Of a stretch of DNA of 64,000 bases, positions 9,084 through 18,032 are shown piece by piece. The first letter of the stretch is position 1; each line of letters starts with the position of its first letter. The notes under the pieces are model-generated. The model had not been told where the DNA came from, searched no databases, and worked only from the letters and a program-made list of their open reading frames with translations. The stretch spans positions 1 through 64,000 of the forward strand of contig JBLYYE010000010.1 in assembly GCA_048549915.1 (NCBI GenBank), written 5' to 3'. This stretch comes from LSUCC0057 sp048549915. Its GTDB lineage: Bacteria > Pseudomonadota > Gammaproteobacteria > Pseudomonadales > Porticoccaceae. A program made the translations under genes and the position numbers.

Positions 9084-9875
9084 ATGCAAAAAATAACCGT
9101 CCCTGTGCTCAACGAAATACGCGCTCGCAACGAGAAATTTGCCGTACTCACCGCATACGACTTCACCTTTTCGCGGTTGCTGGAGCAGGCACAAATAGAA
9201 GTTGTGCTGGTGGGTGATTCACTCGGCAATGTGATCCAAGGGCGCGACTCCACTCTCCCAGTCACTGTCGAGGATATGGTCTACCACACCGCTGCGGTTA
9301 AACGCGGCAACGGTAAATCGCTACTCATTAGCGATATGCCTTTTATGTCTTACGCCACCCTTGAGCAGGCTCTGTACAATGCTAGTGCTCTTATGCAGGC
9401 CGGTGCGCAAATGGTTAAGCTCGAAGGTGGCCGCTGGCTGGCAGAGACTGTCGCGGCACTCACCGAACGGGGCATACCGGTCTGCGGCCATATCGGCTTA
9501 ACGCCCCAATCGGTCCACAAAATGGGCGGCTATAAAGTCCAAGGACGCGATCAAGAAGCCGCGGCAGAAATGATTTCTGACGCAGTTGAACTGCAGCAAG
9601 CAGGGGCTGACTTAATGCTGGTCGAATGCATCCCCAGTGCGCTGGGACGTGATCTGCGCGCAGCCCTTGAAATACCGCTGATCGGTATCGGCGCCGGTCC
9701 AGATACAGATGGCCAAGTACTGGTGTTGCACGATATGCTGGGGATATCGGCGCGACTACCCAGCTTTTCACATAATTTTTTGACCTCGCAGCCGTCTATC
9801 GCCGAAGCCTTGAGCGCTTACGGCAAGGCTGTGCGCTGCGGTGAATTTCCTGCACAAGAACACTGTTTTGACTAA
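9084..9875 (+). CDS. panB: 3-methyl-2-oxobutanoate hydroxymethyltransferase
   Basis: Catalyses the first step of pantothenate synthesis, making ketopantoate from alpha-ketoisovalerate with methylenetetrahydrofolate. The 263-residue TIM barrel shows VLVGDSLGNV near residue 42 (metal-binding Asp), KLEGG near residue 113, CGHIGLTPQS near 136, ECIP near 181 and IGIGAGPDTDGQVLVLHD near 202. No panC or panD follows; the next gene is a glutathione peroxidase, so the rest of the pathway must be elsewhere. Confidence 0.95.
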   Translation: MQKITVPVLNEIRARNEKFAVLTAYDFTFSRLLEQAQIEVVLVGDSLGNVIQGRDSTLPVTVEDMVYHTAAVKRGNGKSLLISDMPFMSYATLEQALYNASALMQAGAQMVKLEGGRWLAETVAALTERGIPVCGHIGLTPQSVHKMGGYKVQGRDQEAAAEMISDAVELQQAGADLMLVECIPSALGRDLRAALEIPLIGIGAGPDTDGQVLVLHDMLGISARLPSFSHNFLTSQPSIAEALSAYGKAVRCGEFPAQEHCFD

Positions 9876-9914
9876 TCCGCTTCATTCTAAGCGCTATTTA
9901 AGAGGAGAACATTT

Positions 9915-10397
9915 ATGAGCGACATTTACCAATTCACTATCGACGATGCAGCAGGAAATTCACAGTCCTTGGAACAGTACCGCGGCCAAGTGTTACTGAT
10001 TGTGAACACCGCCAGCAAATGTGGCTTTACTCCGCAATACGCGGGTTTGCAGGAGTTACACGACCAGTACAGCGAGCGCGGCTTGACTATTCTAGCCCTG
10101 CCCTGCAACCAATTTGGCGGGCAAGAGCCAGGCGCTAACAGTGAAATCCAAGAATTTTGCCAAGTTAACTTCGGCCTGAGTTTTCCAGTAATGGGCAAGC
10201 TGGATGTTAACGGCAGCAGTGCTCACCCACTCTACGAGTGGCTCAAATCGCAGCGCTCTGGGGTGCTCGGCAGTAAGATAAAATGGAATTTCACCAAATA
10301 TTTAGTGGGTCGTGACGGCCAAGTGATTGACCGCTTCGCACCGCTTACTAAGCCAGCTAAGCTTGGTAGCGCCATTGAACAAGCGCTGGACGGCTGA
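9915..10397 (+). CDS. Glutathione peroxidase family protein
   Basis: A thioredoxin-fold peroxidase of 160 residues that reduces hydrogen peroxide or organic peroxides. The peroxidatic Cys is in NTASKCGFTPQY near residue 36, and the active-site partners Gln (CNQFGGQEPG) and Trp/Asn (KWNFTKYLV near residue 118) are visible. It uses Cys, not selenocysteine. A strong Shine-Dalgarno sequence (AAGAGGAG) precedes ATG 9915. It converges with fur, with a single base between the stop codons. Confidence 0.9.
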   Translation: MSDIYQFTIDDAAGNSQSLEQYRGQVLLIVNTASKCGFTPQYAGLQELHDQYSERGLTILALPCNQFGGQEPGANSEIQEFCQVNFGLSFPVMGKLDVNGSSAHPLYEWLKSQRSGVLGSKIKWNFTKYLVGRDGQVIDRFAPLTKPAKLGSAIEQALDG

Positions 10398-10398
10398 G

Positions 10399-10806
10399 TT
10401 ACTTTAGCGGTTTGACGTAGAGCACTAAATTGTGGCCGACCAGTTGATAACCGTGGTCGGCGGCAATTTGCTCCTGCAAACGCTCTATCTCGTCGCTGTG
10501 GAACTCGGTGACGGCACCGCTCTCAGTACAGACCATATGGTCGTGATGGCCGCCGCGATCTAATTCGTAAACTGCGGCGCCGTTGGCGAAGTTGTGGCGG
10601 ATGATCATACCCGCCGCCTCAAACTGAGTTAGCACGCGATAAACGGTAGCAATACCGACATCTTCACCAGTATCGCGCAGAACTTGATAAATATCCTCTG
10701 CACTGAGGTGGTCCTCAATACGCGCTTCAAGGATTTGCAGAATCTTTAACCGCGGCAGAGTGACACGCAATCCCGCTTTTTTTAGCTCTTTATCTTCGGA
10801 TGGCAT
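10399..10806 (-). CDS. fur: Ferric uptake regulator Fur
   Basis: An iron-responsive repressor of 135 residues with an N-terminal winged helix (LRVTLPRLKILQIL, ATVYRVLTQFE) and the metal-site HHDHMVC. The second Cys of the CxxC seen in E. coli Fur is Ser here, and there is no Cys-rich tail, as in Pseudomonas-type Fur. I chose ATG 10806 because AAGGA lies about seven bases upstream; an upstream in-frame start (10827) would add seven residues over the Shine-Dalgarno sequence. It is divergent from bamE, a widely conserved pairing. Confidence 0.95.
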   Translation of the reverse strand: MPSEDKELKKAGLRVTLPRLKILQILEARIEDHLSAEDIYQVLRDTGEDVGIATVYRVLTQFEAAGMIIRHNFANGAAVYELDRGGHHDHMVCTESGAVTEFHSDEIERLQEQIAADHGYQLVGHNLVLYVKPLK

Positions 10807-10874
10807 AGTTTTTCCTTCTCTACCCATTTGGCTTTAGTTATTATCCACACTCGATCTATCGACGGAAACCCCCT

Positions 10875-11222
10875 ATGCAAGCAAGATTATTTACGACCGC
10901 CACCGCTCTGATACTTACGCTGCTGTTAACAGGCTGCAGCTGGGTGCCCGGTTTGGGCGTTCACGACGTCACCATACAGCAGGGCAATATCATCGACCAA
11001 GAAAAAGTCGACCAACTGCTTCCCGGCATGAGCAAGGCCCAAGTCCGCTATTTATTGGGCACGCCACTGATAGCCGATACATTTGATCAAGGCCGCTGGG
11101 ACTATTACTTTAGCCGCAAAGATAGCCGTGGCAACCGCACCCAAGAGCAGATGACGATTCATTTTGATCAAGACGATAAACTGGTTGAAATCACTGGCGA
11201 CTTCCAGCCCCAAACGCCCTGA
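10875..11222 (+). CDS. bamE: Outer membrane protein assembly factor BamE (OmlA/SmpA)
   Basis: A lipoprotein subunit of the BAM complex that inserts beta-barrels into the outer membrane. The signal peptide ends in the lipobox LLTGC (Cys near residue 21). Family motifs follow: GNIIDQEKVDQLLPGMSK and VRYLLGTPLIADTF, then WDYYF. Its 115 residues are normal. It is transcribed away from fur from a shared intergenic region of about 68 bp. Confidence 0.94.
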   Translation: MQARLFTTATALILTLLLTGCSWVPGLGVHDVTIQQGNIIDQEKVDQLLPGMSKAQVRYLLGTPLIADTFDQGRWDYYFSRKDSRGNRTQEQMTIHFDQDDKLVEITGDFQPQTP

Positions 11223-11228
11223 CAGAGG

Positions 11229-11561
11229 CTACTGTGTGCGCGCTTTAGCAGCGCGCTGTTTGCGGACAAGTTTAGGATCTGCAATCAACGGCCGGTAAAT
11301 TTCCACCCGATCGTGCGCTGCCAAAGTATATTCTGCTGCTGGCGGCAATCCTTTGGCGCCTAGCGGCTGAGAAAATATACCCAGCGCCAGCTGCTCTGGT
11401 GGCAGCTCAGCCAACTCTGCAAACTGCTGGCAAATTCCACTGCTCACCACCGCTTCTAGCGCAGACGTGCCCACTGGCACATTCATTGATAACAGCTGTT
11501 GACGCTCGGGTAGTGCATATGCCACTTCAACAACTATAGTCTCCGTCTTAGCCTCACTCAT
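11229..11561 (-). CDS. rnfH: RnfH family ubiquitin-like protein
   Basis: A small beta-grasp protein of 110 residues (UPF0125), also called RatB beside ratA. Conserved features are VEVAYALPERQQL at the N-terminus, LGIFSQ in the centre and DRVEIYRPL near residue 85, then a basic tail. It lies directly downstream of ratA on the same strand and converges with bamE. The molecular role is not established. Confidence 0.88.
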   Translation of the reverse strand: MSEAKTETIVVEVAYALPERQQLLSMNVPVGTSALEAVVSSGICQQFAELAELPPEQLALGIFSQPLGAKGLPPAAEYTLAAHDRVEIYRPLIADPKLVRKQRAAKARTQ

Positions 11562-11603
11562 GACATCTTCTCTCTTCTAAATACTGCTGCGACACTAGCG
11601 CTT

Positions 11604-12044
11604 TCAAATCGCATAGAGTTTATCTGCGCGCCGCGCAAAACCGTCGACTAAGTTATTGGCTACACTGGCCAACAACTTCCCTGCCGCAAAGCTGGCAAAA
11701 CTACTGGCCAGTTCAAACTCTAAAGTCAGAGCCACTTTGCAGGCGGAGCCACTTAGTGCGATAAATTCCCAGCTGCCAGTAAGCTGCTTTAGCGGACCCT
11801 CTTCCAACGTTAAGTACATTGCGTGCGGATACTCGAGTCGGTTGCGGGTCGTCAGTGACAACCCCACTCCAGCTTGCTTGAGCTGCAAAGTGGCTACCAG
11901 TAAGTCTGGCTGCTCTTCTAGAACTTGAGTAGCAACGCAGCCAGAGACAAACGCTGGGTAGCTGCGCACATCGTTAATCAGCTTAAACATCTGTTCTGCA
12001 GAGTGCGCCACCAGCGCCGATCGGGCTATCCGTGTTACCGCCAC
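11604..12044 (-). CDS. ratA: RatA/Coq10-like START-domain protein
   Basis: A 146-residue SRPBCC/START-fold protein. Family features are RSALVAHSAEQMFKLINDV, YPAFVSGC and a C-terminal helix (ANNLVDGFARRAD). E. coli RatA was reported to block 70S ribosome association, while homologues such as yeast Coq10 bind ubiquinone, so toxin or quinone-binding roles are both possible. It pairs with rnfH downstream. It is normally divergent from smpB; here a transporter is inserted between them. Confidence 0.9.
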   Translation of the reverse strand: MAVTRIARSALVAHSAEQMFKLINDVRSYPAFVSGCVATQVLEEQPDLLVATLQLKQAGVGLSLTTRNRLEYPHAMYLTLEEGPLKQLTGSWEFIALSGSACKVALTLEFELASSFASFAAGKLLASVANNLVDGFARRADKLYAI

Positions 12045-12112
12045 GGGGCTACCTCATTGGCAAGATAAGAGCTGCCAGTAGGACGTGTTTTTGTCTTAAT
12101 CATCATTCCCGC

Positions 12113-12121
12113 AGTATATCA
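12113..12121 (-). promoter_or_regulatory. Possible extended -10 promoter for ratA-rnfH
   Basis: On the minus strand the sequence reads TGATATACT, an extended -10 (TGn plus TATACT), about 70 bases upstream of the ratA ATG. No convincing -35 is seen, as is common with extended -10 promoters. Confidence 0.4.
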
Positions 12122-12238
12122 GTTAAGCCGCTTACCTAGCAGCTGTGCGTTGTAGTGGTGTTGGTGCACTGCTAAAATCTCCAGTTGTTAATCAGTTCGT
12201 CTCACCGTCTTACTCGCACACTCTTCCAAGGGGACACT

Positions 12239-13642
12239 ATGGCCCAGCAACGCGGTCAGTTCAGCTCTAAGCTGGGTTTTATACTCGCTGCCGCAGGTTC
12301 TGCGGTGGGTCTTGGCAACCTTGTCGCTTTTCCAGTGATGGCCTCGAAAAATGGCGGCGCGGCCTTTCTGTTTGTCTATCTGCTGTTTGTTGCGTTCATC
12401 TGCTACCCGGTTATGGTCGCTGAAATCGCTATGGGTCGGCGCAGCAAGCGCAATCCGGTTGGCGCGTTTGGTGAGATTTCGGGCAACCAGCGCGGCTGGC
12501 GCCTGACTGGCTTGTTAGCGATTATCACCCCCTTTATGATCGCCGTTTTTTATACCGTCATTACGGTGTGGCTGGTCGTATATATCGGTCAGCTCGCCGG
12601 CGGTGGGCTCAATGCTTTATCGCAGCCAGAGGCCTTCGCCGAGATCGTCGCCGCCCCCTCGCTATTTGGGTATGTGCTCCTACTGCTCGCGGGCGTATTT
12701 TTAATCCTCGCAGGTGGTGTCAAAGGAGGGATTGAGCGACTCGCCCGGGTACTCATGCCCACATTGGCCATTATGCTTGTCGCACTCACTCTGTTTGTTT
12801 TAACCTTCGACGGCGCTGCCGCGGGCATCAGCTACTATTTGGTGCCCGATTTCTCCAAAATGAATTTGGCCACCATCAACGGCGCACTCAGCCAAGCCTT
12901 TTTCTCGCTATCGCTGGGTATGGGAATTTTAATTACTTACGGCTCTTACTTCAGTCGCCAAGACAGCATCCCAGGCTCAGCTCGCATGGTGGCGGTGATG
13001 GATACCAGCATTGCATTTTTCGCCGGGCTGCTGATCCTTCCAGCGATTTTTGCTTTTGACCCCAACACCAACACCGAAGAGCTCTCCACCAGTAGTGTCG
13101 GACTAATTTTCTCTTTCTTGCCGAAAATCTTTTTCTCCATGCAACTGACGGTTGGCTATATCGGCGCCACATTGGTGGCATTAGCCTTCTTTCTGCTGGT
13201 CTTTTTTGCCGCTCTAACCTCGCTAGTCTCTATTATTGAAATCCCCATCGCTTATTTTATCGACGAATTTGGTCTCACCCGTCGCAAAGCTGTCTTGCTG
13301 CAAGCGGGGCTGCTGACTCTGTTCGCGATACCGGCCACTATGTCATTCGGCATGGATGAGCAACTGACCCAATTTACCCGCTACGGCGGAGCTGAAAAAT
13401 CTTTTTTCGATCTGATTTATGATCTTTTTTACGAAACTATTCTGCCGTTAGTTGGGTTTAGTGTCTGTCTATTTACCGCTTATCGTTGGAAGTTTAGCGG
13501 CCTCACAGAAGAGCTTGAGGTGGGTGACAACCACTACCGTGGCTCACTACTTAACCGCTATATCAATTTCTCGCTCGGCACTTTTATTCCCGCCATATTG
13601 CTCGGTGTATTTATCAGCACGGTCGCACACATCTATTTTTAG
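12239..13642 (+). CDS. Sodium-dependent transporter of the NSS/SNF family
   Basis: A 467-residue membrane protein with about eleven to twelve hydrophobic segments, in the LeuT-fold family that moves amino acids or related solutes with sodium. The TM1 signature GFILAAAGSAVGLGNLVAFP contains the unwound sodium/substrate site. The start is ATG 12239, preceded by AAGGGGA; an upstream in-frame ATG at 12185 would add 18 polar residues. The substrate cannot be inferred. The gene separates ratA from smpB. Confidence 0.92.
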   Translation: MAQQRGQFSSKLGFILAAAGSAVGLGNLVAFPVMASKNGGAAFLFVYLLFVAFICYPVMVAEIAMGRRSKRNPVGAFGEISGNQRGWRLTGLLAIITPFMIAVFYTVITVWLVVYIGQLAGGGLNALSQPEAFAEIVAAPSLFGYVLLLLAGVFLILAGGVKGGIERLARVLMPTLAIMLVALTLFVLTFDGAAAGISYYLVPDFSKMNLATINGALSQAFFSLSLGMGILITYGSYFSRQDSIPGSARMVAVMDTSIAFFAGLLILPAIFAFDPNTNTEELSTSSVGLIFSFLPKIFFSMQLTVGYIGATLVALAFFLLVFFAALTSLVSIIEIPIAYFIDEFGLTRRKAVLLQAGLLTLFAIPATMSFGMDEQLTQFTRYGGAEKSFFDLIYDLFYETILPLVGFSVCLFTAYRWKFSGLTEELEVGDNHYRGSLLNRYINFSLGTFIPAILLGVFISTVAHIYF

Positions 13643-13718
13643 TTGATGCGACAATATAGATTAGCTGACAAGCAGAGAAATTCCGCCACCGCACTCAGTG
13701 GCAGCGTATAATCAGCGC

Positions 13719-14192
13719 ATGAGTAAAAAGAAGCATAAACAGAGCCCCGGGCAGATCATCGAAAACCGCCGCGCACGTCACGAGTATTTCGTTGATAAAC
13801 GCTTTGAGGCGGGTCTTACTTTAATGGGATGGGAAGTCAAAGCGCTGCGAGAGGGCCGCGTCAACCTCACCGATAGCTACGTGCATGTGCGCGACGGTGA
13901 GGCGTGGTTGATTGGCTGTAACATCTCGCCGCTACCGACTGTCTCTACCCACTATGTCGCTGAGCCTACCCGCACCCGCAAGTTACTGCTCAACCGCAAA
14001 GAGCTTGATGATATGGAAGTGGCTGTCGGGCAAAAGGGCCACACCGCTATCTGTATGGCTCTCTACTGGAAAGCGCATCTGATCAAAGCAGAAATTGCTC
14101 TGGCAAAGGGCAAGGCCGATCACGATAAGCGCCAAGATGCCAAAGAGAGAGATTGGGAGCGGCAAAAACAACGCATTATGCGCGGGCGCTAA
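13719..14192 (+). CDS. smpB: SsrA-binding protein SmpB
   Basis: Binds tmRNA and brings it to stalled ribosomes in trans-translation. The 157-residue protein shows IIENRRARHEYFV, GWEVKALREGRVNL and the basic C-terminal tail (KERDWERQKQRIMRGR) that occupies the mRNA channel. ATG 13719 matches the family start; a GTG seven codons upstream is less likely. No tmRNA gene is seen in the window. The stop codon is followed immediately by the next ATG. Confidence 0.95.
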   Translation: MSKKKHKQSPGQIIENRRARHEYFVDKRFEAGLTLMGWEVKALREGRVNLTDSYVHVRDGEAWLIGCNISPLPTVSTHYVAEPTRTRKLLLNRKELDDMEVAVGQKGHTAICMALYWKAHLIKAEIALAKGKADHDKRQDAKERDWERQKQRIMRGR

Positions 14193-15503
14193 ATGTCCAG
14201 TCAGATACCGCTCTACAGCGCCCATCTCGCTGAGCAACTAGAGCGCATCAGTGGCGCCTTAGCCGCAGCTCAGTGTGATCATCTGTGGATCGATAATGGC
14301 GGCCTCTTATCGCGGTTTGCCGACGATACTCGCTATCCGTTTCGCGCCAACTCCTATCTTGCAGAAGTCGTTCCGCTCACAAGCCATCCTTACACCCACT
14401 TATTCGTTACTCCCGGTAATAAACCGCGACTTGCGATACAACAGCGCGAAGATATCTGGCACAGCCAATCACCTCTGCCAGAGCAGTGTGAAGCCTTTGA
14501 CGTTGTCCACTACACAGACCATCGCGATCTAAAAAAATTGCTTCCCGCTGGGCGCGTTGCCGCGATCACCAGCCAACCCGATCACACATCCTCATCGGTG
14601 GAGATTAACCCACCGCGCCTGCTCGATTTTCTCGACTATCAACGCGCGGTTAAAACCGATTACGCCATTGCACAAACTGTCGCTGCTACTCGAGCAGCGG
14701 CTGCAGGCCACAACGCGGCTTACGCAGCGTTTAGTGCCGGAGCCAATGAGCAGCAGATACATCGAGAGTATCTCTACGCTTGCGGACAGAGCGAATATGA
14801 GCTGCCCTACGACGCCATCGTCGCCACCGACAGCCACGCGGCTGTACTTCACCACACGCTGCGCAGCGACCAAGCGCATCACCATCAAAGTCTGCTACTC
14901 GACGCTGGCGCCAGCAGTTGCGGCTACGCCAGCGACATTACCCGCACTCTGGCGGGTGCCAAAGCGCCTGTGCTGTTTAGGGAGCTCATTGCGGAGCTGG
15001 ACAGCGCTCAGCAGCAACTCGCTGAGACCGTCATAGCGGATTATGAATTCATTGATCTACAACGCGATGCAGATCTCGCCATCAGCAAAATTCTCTGTGC
15101 CAGCAATATCCTCCACTGTTCACTAGAGCAGGCAATCGAAGAGCAGCTGGTTGGCTTCTTCTTCCCTCACGGGATAGGCCACCTACTCGGAGTTCAGGTG
15201 CATGATCGCGGTGGGCAGCTCGCCGATCCGACGGGACGACGCCGTCCGCCGCCGCAAAGCAACCCCATGCTGCGCTGCACTCGCCGCCTTGAAGAGAACA
15301 TGCTCGTCACGGTCGAGCCCGGCATCTATTTTATCCCACAGCTGCTGGCAAAAATCCCAACTCATCAGCGTCCCCTGATCAATTGGCAGGCTGTAAATGA
15401 GCTGTTGCCTTGTGGAGGTATACGCATAGAGGACAACGTAGTCGCTGCGCCACTGTGCGGGCGCAATCTTACCCGTGAGCAGCTCACTGGCGAGCCAATC
15501 TGA
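14193..15503 (+). CDS. pepQ: M24 family Xaa-Pro dipeptidase (PepQ-like)
   Basis: A dinuclear metal peptidase cleaving dipeptides with C-terminal proline. The 436-residue protein has an N-terminal creatinase-like domain and a pita-bread domain. The five expected metal ligands are visible: Asp in LLLDAGA, Asp in YASDITRT, His in PHGIGHLLG, Glu in TVEPGIYF and Glu in GGIRIEDN. It starts directly at the smpB stop and overlaps the next gene by one base, so translation is probably coupled. PepQ is favoured over PepP by length and sequence style. Confidence 0.9.
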   Translation: MSSQIPLYSAHLAEQLERISGALAAAQCDHLWIDNGGLLSRFADDTRYPFRANSYLAEVVPLTSHPYTHLFVTPGNKPRLAIQQREDIWHSQSPLPEQCEAFDVVHYTDHRDLKKLLPAGRVAAITSQPDHTSSSVEINPPRLLDFLDYQRAVKTDYAIAQTVAATRAAAAGHNAAYAAFSAGANEQQIHREYLYACGQSEYELPYDAIVATDSHAAVLHHTLRSDQAHHHQSLLLDAGASSCGYASDITRTLAGAKAPVLFRELIAELDSAQQQLAETVIADYEFIDLQRDADLAISKILCASNILHCSLEQAIEEQLVGFFFPHGIGHLLGVQVHDRGGQLADPTGRRRPPPQSNPMLRCTRRLEENMLVTVEPGIYFIPQLLAKIPTHQRPLINWQAVNELLPCGGIRIEDNVVAAPLCGRNLTREQLTGEPI

Positions 15504-16306
15504 TGAGCTCACTGACACACTCAAATAGCCATAAGTCTATCTGGCTGGGTGCATTAAAGGCTTTGACAACACCTGGCTGGCGATGGCTAACCACAGTCCC
15601 TGCGCTGCTTAATATGGCGGTGTTTGGAACCTTGAGCTATTTCGCTTGGCAGTGGCTACAAGGCGCCATTGTCGGTATCGCTGAACACACCACCATCACG
15701 CTTCACAACTGGAGTGGCGGCTTACTACCCAGCAGCTGGATTGAATCGGGCTTAGATCTTTTTTTAAGTGCCGCTTGGCTGCTGTTTTTATTGTTGGCCG
15801 GCACACTCTATGCCTTTAGCTTTACCCTGTTGGCACAGTTAGTGGGCGCACCCTTTTACGCACTACTAGCTGAGCGCATTGTCGCTAGAGAGAGCCGTTC
15901 AGAGGTGGCACAGAACAGTCAGTGGTTGAAGTTTATCGCCGCTACCGTGTGGCGTGAACTGGGCAAGATAGCCTATCTATTACCGCGCACTGTGGCGGTA
16001 CTCTTGTTGTCACTACTGTTGGGTTTGGTGCCGGTTGTCGGTGCCGGCGCCCCGCTGCTGTTACTGTTGTGGATGAGCTGGGCTGCGGCTCTACAGTATT
16101 TGGATTATGGCGCCGATGCCGACCGGACAAGTTTTGCCACACTGCGGATGCGCGCACGCGAGCAGCGTCTGACAACTCTGCTGTTTGGCGCAGTCGCACT
16201 ACTCTGTGCTGGGTTGCCCGGCATCAATCTAGTGCTGCTACCGCTGACCACGGCCGCGGCTAGCCTCTACTGGTGTCGACGCTACGCGCCTACTAACCCC
16301 GCCTAA
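15503..16306 (+). CDS. cysZ: CysZ/EI24-family membrane protein
   Basis: A 267-residue integral membrane protein with several hydrophobic segments and the family signature LVGAPFYALLAERI near residue 115. The family includes the sulfate permease CysZ that feeds cysteine synthesis. The ATG lies in a TGATG overlap with pepQ. No cysteine genes flank it, so the sulfate role is inferred from the family alone. It converges with rhlB, with one base between stop codons. Confidence 0.85.
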   Translation: MSSLTHSNSHKSIWLGALKALTTPGWRWLTTVPALLNMAVFGTLSYFAWQWLQGAIVGIAEHTTITLHNWSGGLLPSSWIESGLDLFLSAAWLLFLLLAGTLYAFSFTLLAQLVGAPFYALLAERIVARESRSEVAQNSQWLKFIAATVWRELGKIAYLLPRTVAVLLLSLLLGLVPVVGAGAPLLLLLWMSWAAALQYLDYGADADRTSFATLRMRAREQRLTTLLFGAVALLCAGLPGINLVLLPLTTAAASLYWCRRYAPTNPA

Positions 16307-16307
16307 A

Positions 16308-17759
16308 CTACTGCGCCGTGCTTTCAGCCGGCTGTTCGCTGGTCACCTCGGCCTGCACCGGCTCAATGTTATCGGCCGCGGCCTGCTCACTGTCGGGGTT
16401 ACTGCCCTTGCGGCTGCGCGATCGGTTGATCGGTGCGTTGAGTAGCTCAGGTTCGGGCATAGTGCAGGGCAATTTCATACCCAACAGCGCCTCAATCGGC
16501 TCGAGCAACACCGCGTCATCTTCACAAGCGAAGCTGATCGAGGTACCGGTTTTACCCGCCCGACCGGTGCGGCCGATACGGTGAACGTAATCTTCAGGCT
16601 CTTCGGGCAGGGTAAAATTCACTACATGGCTGACGCCATTGACGTGAATGCCTCGGCCTGCCACATCGGTGGCCACCATCACTTTAACGCGACCCGCCTT
16701 AAATTCTTCCAGTGTGCGGCTGCGTTTATTCTGAGGGATATCTCCAGAGAGGATACCCACTCTAAAACCCTGCTTGACCAGGCGCTCATGTAGGCGACGA
16801 CAAATATCGCGGCGGTTGGCAAACACCATCACGCTATCAACCTCATCACCGGTGAGGATATTTTGCAAAACCGTATATTTTTCATCGGCACTGGTAATGT
16901 AAACCTTCTGCTCTACACTATCGGTGGCGACGCGCTCAGCTTGCATCTCTACCTTGGCGGGCTTGTCGGTCCATTGCTCCGCAAGACGCAAGACATCTGC
17001 GGTAAAGGTAGCCGAGAACAGCATAGTCTGGCGATCTTCACGCTTGGGCGTCATTCGCACTAAGCGGCGCACTTGCGGGATAAAACCCATATCTAGCATG
17101 CGGTCGGCCTCATCGATGACTAGAGCCTCAACTTGGTCTAAATAGAGATCTCGATTGGTAGCAAAATCGATCAAACGACCCGGGGTGCCGACGACGATAT
17201 CAGCGTGCTCGGCCTGAACTTTGCGCAGCTGCTTCTGGTAGTCCATACCGCCCACTAGGCAGTGCACTTTGAGATCAGTAAATTTGACTAACTTTTCGGC
17301 GTCGTCGGCAATCTGCACAGCCAACTCGCGGGTTGGCGCTAAAATCAATGAGCGCGCTTCACCGGCAAAACGCTTCTCGGTAACCGGGTGATTGATCAGA
17401 TCGGTAATGATGCTGAGCAGGAATGCCGCGGTTTTACCTGTGCCGGTTTGTGCTTTGCCGACGATATCGTGGCCGTGCAACGTGTGTGGCAGTGAGGCCG
17501 CTTGAATTGGCGTACAGTATTCAAAACCGGTCGCCTGGATACCGCGCATCAATGTATCGGGCAGAGAAAAATCGTGGAAACGCAGTTTACCTTCAACTTC
17601 GGGTACGCTGAACTGACTGAGGCTCCAGCTGCCGGCAGGGCGCCTGCCCGAGCCACTACGGCGGCGTCCGCGCGAACGGCGACGACGCTGGCCAGCGTCA
17701 GAGCTTGATGAGTTGTCAGAATTTTGGGGTTGTACAGAATTAGCAGTAGAGTCAGTCAA
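16308..17759 (-). CDS. rhlB: ATP-dependent DEAD-box RNA helicase, RhlB type
   Basis: An RNA helicase that unwinds structured RNA, in some bacteria as part of the degradosome. Motifs in order are Q motif (FEYCTPIQ), Walker A (AQTGTGKT), PTRELA, DEAD (VIDEADRMLDMGF), SAT (FSATF), and HRIGRTGRAG. The region before the core is Arg-rich (RRRRSRGRRR) and low in complexity. The open frame reaches a TTG at 17909, but a promoter-like TGGTATAAT at 17864-17856 would lie inside that version. I therefore prefer the TTG at 17759, giving 483 residues. Neither start has a clear Shine-Dalgarno sequence. Confidence 0.9.
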   Translation of the reverse strand: MTDSTANSVQPQNSDNSSSSDAGQRRRRSRGRRRSGSGRRPAGSWSLSQFSVPEVEGKLRFHDFSLPDTLMRGIQATGFEYCTPIQAASLPHTLHGHDIVGKAQTGTGKTAAFLLSIITDLINHPVTEKRFAGEARSLILAPTRELAVQIADDAEKLVKFTDLKVHCLVGGMDYQKQLRKVQAEHADIVVGTPGRLIDFATNRDLYLDQVEALVIDEADRMLDMGFIPQVRRLVRMTPKREDRQTMLFSATFTADVLRLAEQWTDKPAKVEMQAERVATDSVEQKVYITSADEKYTVLQNILTGDEVDSVMVFANRRDICRRLHERLVKQGFRVGILSGDIPQNKRSRTLEEFKAGRVKVMVATDVAGRGIHVNGVSHVVNFTLPEEPEDYVHRIGRTGRAGKTGTSISFACEDDAVLLEPIEALLGMKLPCTMPEPELLNAPINRSRSRKGSNPDSEQAAADNIEPVQAEVTSEQPAESTAQ

Positions 17760-17855
17760 AACAGGTTCACATATTGGAGTTGGAGATGAGCTGGCAGCCG
17801 CAGCTGCGCAACCAAAGGAGGGTGCTTCAACGACACCCGTAGAAAGTAAAGTCGC

Positions 17856-17864
17856 ATTATACCA
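17856..17864 (-). promoter_or_regulatory. Extended -10 promoter likely for rhlB
   Basis: The minus strand reads TGGTATAAT, a perfect -10 hexamer with the TGn extension. The predicted transcript would start near 17849, downstream of the longest possible start codon (17909), so it bears on start choice. Confidence 0.55.
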
Positions 17865-18032
17865 GCAATTTAGCGGCTTTTGTCGGTCTGCTGGTGATTT
17901 TTTGATCAATTGCAGTTAGCCACTTTAGTGCCGGTGTCGCGCTTTCTTTAGCGGCTATTTTGGCCGACAATAGCTGGGCAATTTCACCCTTAGCTCGCGC
18001 AACGACACAGCCGCTATCAAAATGCCCCAATC

